This document shows positions 52,334 to 56,635 of a stretch of 56,635 bases of DNA, in pieces. Source of the DNA: Chloroflexota bacterium. Its GTDB lineage: Bacteria; Chloroflexota; Anaerolineae; Anaerolineales; UBA11579. The position numbers and the translations under genes were made by a program. Positions within the stretch are counted from its first letter, which is position 1; the number at the start of each line of letters is the position of its first letter. Location of the stretch: assembly GCA_016191875.1 (NCBI GenBank), contig JACPVG010000025.1, positions 1-56,635 on the forward strand. Reading direction: 5' to 3'. A model generated the notes under the pieces. It had not been told where the DNA came from. It saw only the letters and a program-made list of their open reading frames with translations, and did not search any database.

Positions 52334-53065
52334 ATGCTGGTTTTGGCTGCGGGTATGCCGCGCGCCGGCTCCGGCTGGCATTACAACTTGGTGCACGACC
52401 TCGTGGTTGCGGCCGGGGGGCAGGATGCCCGCCGGGTGCGCAAACAATTCCTGCTTGCCCCCATCCTCACTGAAGTGAACTGCAATATCGGGGCGCTCAC
52501 CGCCAAGCGTCTGCTGCCGGTCATGGTTCCGGTAGCGGTTGGGCGGCGCTTTGCGGTCAAGACCCATGCGGGACCAAAATCCCTGGCCCTGCGCCTTATC
52601 CGGCGCGGCTGGCTCAAACCGGTATACATCTTCCGCGACCCGCGCGCTGCCCTGTTGAGCGCCTACGAATACGGCCGCCGCGGCGCGGCCGACGGCCGCC
52701 CCAATGCTTTTTCCCACCTTGAGACGATAGAAGAAGCCATTGCCTTCATGCAGGGCTATGTGCGCATCTGGGAACAATGGCTGGCCTGCCCGCAAACCCT
52801 GGCGATGCGCTATGAGGACCTGCTGGCGGATTACGATGCGGAGGCCGCGCGCCTGGCGGTGGCCCTGGGGTTGGGCGCTGCCCGGCCGGCAGCCCAGGCG
52901 GTGATCGAACGCTACCGCCCTGGCCGGGCCAGCCGGGACGACAAAGGCCTGCACTTCCACAAAGGGCAGGCGGAGCGTTTCCGGGATGCCCTCACGCCGG
53001 AGCAATTGGCGGCCTGCGCGGCGGCCTTCGGCCCGGCGCTGGCGCGGATGGGCTACGAAGTCTAA
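52334..53065 (+). CDS. Second sulfotransferase-domain protein
   Basis: A 243-residue enzyme of the same superfamily as the one at 45814 but only distantly similar. The phosphosulfate loop is M-P-R-A-G-S-G-W at 8-15; the 3'-phosphate motif is V-Y-I-F-R-D-P-R-A-A-L-L-S-A. F-H-K-G-Q-A near the C-terminus fits the K-G-x-x-G region. The start at 52334 begins directly before the loop; the longer frame from 52244 has no similarity and overlaps the -10 box. It probably belongs to the surface-glycan set but lies outside the operon. Confidence 0.78.
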   Translation: MLVLAAGMPRAGSGWHYNLVHDLVVAAGGQDARRVRKQFLLAPILTEVNCNIGALTAKRLLPVMVPVAVGRRFAVKTHAGPKSLALRLIRRGWLKPVYIFRDPRAALLSAYEYGRRGAADGRPNAFSHLETIEEAIAFMQGYVRIWEQWLACPQTLAMRYEDLLADYDAEAARLAVALGLGAARPAAQAVIERYRPGRASRDDKGLHFHKGQAERFRDALTPEQLAACAAAFGPALARMGYEV

Positions 53066-53073
53066 GTAACCCC

Positions 53074-53237
53074 ATGTGCAAGTTTCGCGAACCTGTCATT
53101 CTGAGCGAGCGCAGCGAGCGAAGAATCTGCCGGCCTGAGCGATTCTTCCCTGTGAACCGGAAGATTCTTCGCCGTCCAGCCATCGCTTCGCTATGGCTGG
53201 ATGCCTCAGAATGACAGATCCAAAAGAACTTGCACAT
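53074..53237. repeat. MITE-like element A2, 164 bases
   Basis: ATGTGCAAGTT (53074-53084) and AACTTGCACAT (53227-53237) are perfect terminal inverted repeats. Inside, CCTGTCATTCTGAG and CTCAGAATGACAG form a second inverted pair around CGAAGAATCT-type sequence. The ends match those of the IS fragment at 118-143. No coding capacity. Confidence 0.75.
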
Positions 53238-53244
53238 CAGGTTA

Positions 53245-53475
53245 GTAACGTGTTGTGCAAGTTTTGCACGGGCGGAACCTCTTTGCTTCGCGTGTCCTGC
53301 TGAGGCCGTCAGGCCGGACCGGCCCTGAGCGTGTCGAAGGGGCATCCGCCCGCATCCTTGAATTCTGCGACAAACAGGACCTTGAAAGGGGCTGCCGGTT
53401 GGATTCCTCGCCTCCTGCGGGGGCTCGGAATGATCCTTTCTCTCTGCCTCTCTTGAAACCTGCACACGGCGTTAT
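53245..53475. repeat. MITE-like element A3, about 231 bases
   Basis: The left end GTAACGTGTTGTGCAAGTTT and the right end, in reverse complement, ATAACGCCGTGTGCAGGTTT are imperfect terminal inverted repeats. The interior (CAGGCCGGACCGGCCC, GCGGGGGCTCGGAATGA) is homologous to the element at 4225-4466. It lies eight bases after element A2, so the pair is a tandem insertion. Confidence 0.75.
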
Positions 53476-53534
53476 GTAGTTGGCCGTAAGGGTTTTGACT
53501 TCACGTCGGAGAGGAACAGCGGCCACCTATTAAA
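53474..53534 (+). repeat. Dispersed GTTGGCCG repeat, copy B3
   Basis: GTAGTTGGCCG and CGGCCACCTATTAAA bound a 35-base interior with TTTTGACTTCACGTCGGAG. It is similar to copies at 29926-29980 and 43207-43270. It abuts element A3. Confidence 0.6.
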
Positions 53535-53562
53535 GTGGCAAGAGAGACCGGAATACCGCCGC

Positions 53563-55485
53563 TTACGCCGCTTCCGGCTGGGGGCGGAACTGGGTCTCGT
53601 ACAGGCCGGCGTACAGGCCGCCCTTCGCCAGCAGTTCGGCGTGCGTGCCGCGCTCGGCCAGACGGCCCTCTGCGATCACGAGAATCTGATCGGCGGCCAG
53701 GATGGTGGATAGGCGGTGGGCGATGACGATACTGGTGCGTCCGGCCATCAGCGGTTCCAGCGCCGCCTGGATGAGAGCCTCGCTCTGGCTGTCCAGGTGC
53801 GAAGTGGCTTCATCCAGGATGAGGATGCGCGGGTCCTTGAGTACCACCCGGGCAATGGCCAGGCGCTGCTTTTCGCCGCCGGAAAGGCGGTAACCGCGCT
53901 CCCCGACCCGGGTTTCGAACCCATCCGGCAGGCTGCGGATGAAGTCGTAGATATTGGCGGCGCGGGCAGCCGCCACCAGCGCCTCCTCGCTCGCGTCCGG
54001 GCGGGCGTAGAGCAGATTGGCGCGGATGCTGTCGTGGAACAGGTACGTCTCCTGGGTGACCATGCCGATCTGCCCGGCCAGCGATTCCTGGGTCACATCG
54101 CGCAGGTCGTGGTCGTCGAGCAGGATGCGGCCGCGTGTGGGGTCATACAGGCGCGGCAGCAGGTAGGTGAGCGAGGTCTTGCCCGCCCCGCTGGGGCCGA
54201 CCAGGGCGGTGAGTGAACCGACCGGGATGGTGAAGGTCAGGTCTTCCAGCGCCCAGCGGCGGCTTGGGATGAAGAACGGCAGGGCCTCTTCTTTCTCGCG
54301 CCCGTTGTCGCTCTCGCTGCCGTTCTCCCCGGCGGCTTTGGGCGGGGTGACCTTGATGCCCAGTCGTTCATTGGCCTCCATGTAATCGAACCATACCTGT
54401 TCAAAGCGAATTTCGCCGCGCGCCGCGTGCAAGGCAATGGCATCCGGCTTGTCCTCGATCTCCACCGGCAGGTCGAGGTACTCAAAGACCCGCTCGAAAC
54501 TCACCAGCGAGGTGATGAACTCCACCTGCACGTTGATGAGCGCCGAGATCGGTCCGTAGAGCCGGGCCAGGTAAGCCACAAAGGCCACAATCGTGCCGGC
54601 GCTGATAACCCCGGTGAGGGTGAAGTAGCCGCCCAGCCAGTAGTTGAGCGCCATGCCCAGCGTGCTGGCGATGCCCAGCCCCATGAAGAACCAGCGCCCG
54701 ACCATGGCGCGTCGCACGCCGATATCGGCCACCGAACGACTGGTGCTGCGGTAACGCTCCCGTTCGCGTGCCTGGCGGCCGAAGGTCTTGACCAGCAGCG
54801 CGCCGTTGATGGTGAGGGTCTCGCTGACGATGTTGTTCATCTCGGCGTTGTAATCCAGCGCCTTGCGGCGGATGTCGCGCAAAATGCGCCCCACCCGTCG
54901 GGCCGGGAGGATGAAGGCCGGCAGGATGGCGATGGAAAGCAGGGTCAGCCGCCATTCCAGCGAGAGCATCACCGCCAGGGTGGTGACCAGGGTGACCGTG
55001 TTGGTGACGATGCTGGGGATGGTGTCGGTCACGGCGCTTTGGGCGCCGACCACGTCGTTGTTCAGGCGCGAAATGATCTCGCCGCGTTTGGTGTGGGTGA
55101 AGAACCGCAGGCCCATGCCCTGCAAGTGGGCGAACAGGGCGTTGCGCAGGTCGTAGATGATGCCCTCACCCATGCGGGCGCTGAAGTAGCGCTCCACGAC
55201 GCCAATGAGGTTGGAGGCGATGGGAATGCCGATCATGCCCAGCGCCAGCCAGTTGAGGCGGCTGAAGTCCCGGTTGGGGATGACGGTATCGAATAGGTCG
55301 CGGTAGAGCAGCGGCGGAACCAGTTCGATCACCGAGGTGACCAGGATGCAGCCAAGCACCACGGCGATCGAATTGAGATAGGGCCGGGCATATTGGAACA
55401 CCCTTCGCAGCAGGGCGCGATCCACCTGCGGCTTCTGTTTTTCGTCGAAGGAAATGTAGCTCCACCAACCACTGCCGTGAAACAT
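53563..55485 (-). CDS. ABC transporter, fused permease and ATPase (exporter type)
   Basis: A 640-residue half-transporter of the MsbA/MdlB type. Six membrane helices span about 35-330. The nucleotide-binding domain has Walker A G-P-S-G-A-G-K-T (near 428-436), the Q-loop V-T-Q-E-T, signature R-L-S-G-G-E-K-Q-R (near 533) and Walker B I-L-I-L-D-E-A-T-S (near 555). A charged insert (K-A-A-G-E-N-G-S-E-S-D) links the two parts. It would work as a homodimer, or with a partner not seen here, exporting lipid or drug. Start at 55485 has GAGGAG six bases upstream. Confidence 0.92.
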   Translation of the reverse strand: MFHGSGWWSYISFDEKQKPQVDRALLRRVFQYARPYLNSIAVVLGCILVTSVIELVPPLLYRDLFDTVIPNRDFSRLNWLALGMIGIPIASNLIGVVERYFSARMGEGIIYDLRNALFAHLQGMGLRFFTHTKRGEIISRLNNDVVGAQSAVTDTIPSIVTNTVTLVTTLAVMLSLEWRLTLLSIAILPAFILPARRVGRILRDIRRKALDYNAEMNNIVSETLTINGALLVKTFGRQARERERYRSTSRSVADIGVRRAMVGRWFFMGLGIASTLGMALNYWLGGYFTLTGVISAGTIVAFVAYLARLYGPISALINVQVEFITSLVSFERVFEYLDLPVEIEDKPDAIALHAARGEIRFEQVWFDYMEANERLGIKVTPPKAAGENGSESDNGREKEEALPFFIPSRRWALEDLTFTIPVGSLTALVGPSGAGKTSLTYLLPRLYDPTRGRILLDDHDLRDVTQESLAGQIGMVTQETYLFHDSIRANLLYARPDASEEALVAAARAANIYDFIRSLPDGFETRVGERGYRLSGGEKQRLAIARVVLKDPRILILDEATSHLDSQSEALIQAALEPLMAGRTSIVIAHRLSTILAADQILVIAEGRLAERGTHAELLAKGGLYAGLYETQFRPQPEAA

Positions 55486-55579
55486 GGAAAACTCCTCAAT
55501 CGTGACCGGACATACGCGCAAGCCGGGGCACATGCCTGGCCGAGCGCGCGGCTATAGATTTGGATCGACGGGCAGGTCA

Positions 55580-55585
55580 ATTATA
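55580..55585 (-). promoter_or_regulatory. -10 box of the ABC transporter gene
   Basis: On the minus strand a consensus TATAAT at 55580-55585. The -35 region (TGTTCT, 16-base spacer) is poor. The leader is about 88 bases. Confidence 0.45.
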
Positions 55586-55630
55586 CGGGTCTGCTCCGGA
55601 TAGAACACCCGGACAAAAGGCTAGGATGTG

Positions 55631-55783
55631 TTGACATTTGGGGTTTTGGGCCAGAAATATGGCTCGGGCCGGGCGGAGTTGTGGAGCAACTCAACCCGGC
55701 CCCTACATCGTAGGGGCGGCCCTTGTGGCCGCCCGACTTGTTCAAGATCCGGTTCATAACGCGGCTGATTTTTGAAATGTCAA
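55631..55783. repeat. REP pair (BIME-like) inside a 153-base inverted-repeat segment
   Basis: TTGACATTT (55631-55639) is inverted as AAATGTCAA (55775-55783). Between them are two REP hairpins arranged head to head. The first is GGGCCGGG (55666-55673) with CCCGGCCC (55695-55702), followed by CTAC, which is GTAG on the minus strand. The second is GTAGGGGCGGCC (55710-55721) with GGCCGCCC (55727-55734). The shared spacer between the two GTAG heads is short. It makes up most of the 407-base gap before the GGDEF gene. Confidence 0.65.
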
Positions 55784-55892
55784 TAGAACCTGGGGTTTGT
55801 TGAGAGTGCAGGAATCCGTGGAGCCTGCTCGAATCTGACAGGCGGCCGCAAGGGCCTCTTCTACAAAAGGCCTGCTGAGGCCAGGGCGCGCG

Positions 55893-56635
55893 TCAGGGCG
55901 CCGCGCGCTGTTTGTCCGCGTACAGGGCTTCATCGGCCAGGGCGAGCAGCCGTTCGCCGTCGCGGGCATCCTGGGGATAATGCGCCAACCCGATAGCCAC
56001 GGAAAGCGCGAACGATTGAGGCGCCTCGTTCCACGAAAAGCGGCAGGCGCGTACGGCCGCCCTGACCTTTTCCGCCACTGTGGCCGCCTCGGTTGGCGAG
56101 GTCTCCGGCAGCACCAGAGCGAACTCGTCCCCGCCCATGCGGGCGATGAAATCGGTATCGCGGATCGCGGCGCGCATGCAGCCCGCCAACTGGTTGAGGG
56201 TTTCGTCGCCGGTCGGGTGGCCGTAGGTATCGTTAACGCGTTTGAAATTGTTCATATCCAGGATGCCCAGGGCAAAACTGTGCTGGTAGCGTTCCGAGCG
56301 TTTGAGTTCTTCGTGCAGCCGGGTGTTGAACGCCCGCCGGTTGGGCAATTCAGTCAGCATATCCGTCACGGCTTGCTTGCTCACCAGGTTGTGCAGGCGG
56401 GCGTTCTCGATGGCGACGGCCGCCTGGTCGGCCAGCAGGGCCAGCACGCGCAGGTCATCCGAGGTGATCGGCCGCGCGTCCTGGTAGGCCACGTTCATCA
56501 CGCCCACCACCCGCTCGCTGATCTTGAGCGGCAAGCCCACGATGGCTCCCGGCCAGTCAGCCGAGCCGGGCGGATGATTGGCGCCGGCAAACAGCTCGTG
56601 CGCGCCCGTGTCCGGCACGGTGACGATCTCGCCGC
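55893..56635 (-). CDS. GAF-GGDEF diguanylate cyclase (5' end outside window)
   Basis: About 247 residues of the C-terminal part; the frame is open to the window edge. A partial GAF domain (I-S-E-R-V-V-G-V-M-N-V through V-A-I-E-N-A-R-L) precedes a GGDEF domain with active-site G-G-D-E-F. An inhibitory I-site R-D-T-D lies five residues before it, so product feedback is likely. It makes c-di-GMP from GTP. The C-terminus ends shortly after A-D-E-A-L-Y-A-D-K. It opposes the HD-GYP protein at 19978 in function, though no direct link is shown. Confidence 0.92.
   Translation of the reverse strand, partial: GEIVTVPDTGAHELFAGANHPPGSADWPGAIVGLPLKISERVVGVMNVAYQDARPITSDDLRVLALLADQAAVAIENARLHNLVSKQAVTDMLTELPNRRAFNTRLHEELKRSERYQHSFALGILDMNNFKRVNDTYGHPTGDETLNQLAGCMRAAIRDTDFIARMGGDEFALVLPETSPTEAATVAEKVRAAVRACRFSWNEAPQSFALSVAIGLAHYPQDARDGERLLALADEALYADKQRAAP

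Noticed and set aside
53242..53526. 94-residue minus-strand frame across elements A3 and B3
   Set aside because: It is translated repeat sequence; related peptides appear over element A1, which is a repeat and not a gene family.
55631..55660. TTGACA-type promoter on the plus strand
   Set aside because: The -35 box is part of an inverted repeat and there is no gene downstream on that strand.

Overview
The window is about 56.6 kb of GC-rich bacterial chromosome. I infer a Chloroflexota member, probably Anaerolineae-like. The basis is the mix of large PAS/GAF signalling proteins, a split F1-ATPase operon with an mreB-like tail, a MetH plus fused homocysteine methyltransferase/MTHFR operon, many lipoproteins with Thr/Pro linkers, and promoters of the TTGnnn-N17-TAnnnT type. 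This is a judgement from gene content, not a phylogeny. I saw no rRNA, tRNA, CRISPR array, prophage core or replication origin.

Layout. 1-5500: the end of an insertion sequence, a lower-GC DUF5131 (Gp37/Gp68) gene, a nucleotidyltransferase/deoxynucleoside kinase pair, an alpha/beta hydrolase, a DinB-like protein, a mobile inverted-repeat element and a lipoprotein. 5570-7656: a response regulator and an aldo-keto reductase. 7830-14906: a methionine-cycle operon on the minus strand, led by a SAM-I riboswitch with its terminator: metH, a methyltransferase, a REP-associated transposase, and a homocysteine methyltransferase/MTHFR fusion. 14972-19862: a cold-shock protein whose ribosome-binding site lies in a hairpin, RNase Z, a YceI lipoprotein and FtsK. 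19978-30000: an eight-PAS HD-GYP protein, a DinB-like protein, a SulP-STAS-cNMP fusion, an HtrA-like protease and a CbpA-like J protein. 30112-34364: two sensor kinases with degenerate receiver domains and a membrane protein. 34457-37574: PcrA helicase, an S2P-like protein with an altered active site and a 49-residue membrane peptide. 37611-43385: atpA-atpG-atpD-atpC-mreB-like, on the minus strand, without the Fo and delta genes. 43603-51856: a surface-glycan cluster (neuB, neuC, sulfotransferase, GT2, Wzz-like, Wzy/WaaL-like) ending in a secreted metallopeptidase. 51975-56635: YtxH-like protein, second sulfotransferase, an array of mobile repeats, an ABC exporter, a REP pair and a truncated GAF-GGDEF cyclase.

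The genes form several themes. The methionine operon is probably switched by S-adenosylmethionine. Cyclic-di-GMP turnover is suggested by the GGDEF and HD-GYP proteins. The glycan cluster predicts a sulfated, sialic-acid-type (nonulosonate) surface polymer. Three proteins or pairs keep a fold but have lost key residues: the two receivers, the MreB-like protein and the S2P-like protein.

The most interesting non-coding content is: (i) inverted-repeat elements that share terminal repeats with the truncated IS at the left edge, so that element is a candidate source of the transposase that moves them; (ii) REP hairpins with a GTAG head, one lying in frame inside the REP-associated transposase gene; (iii) the cold-shock leader hairpin; and (iv) a long structured leader in front of atpA.
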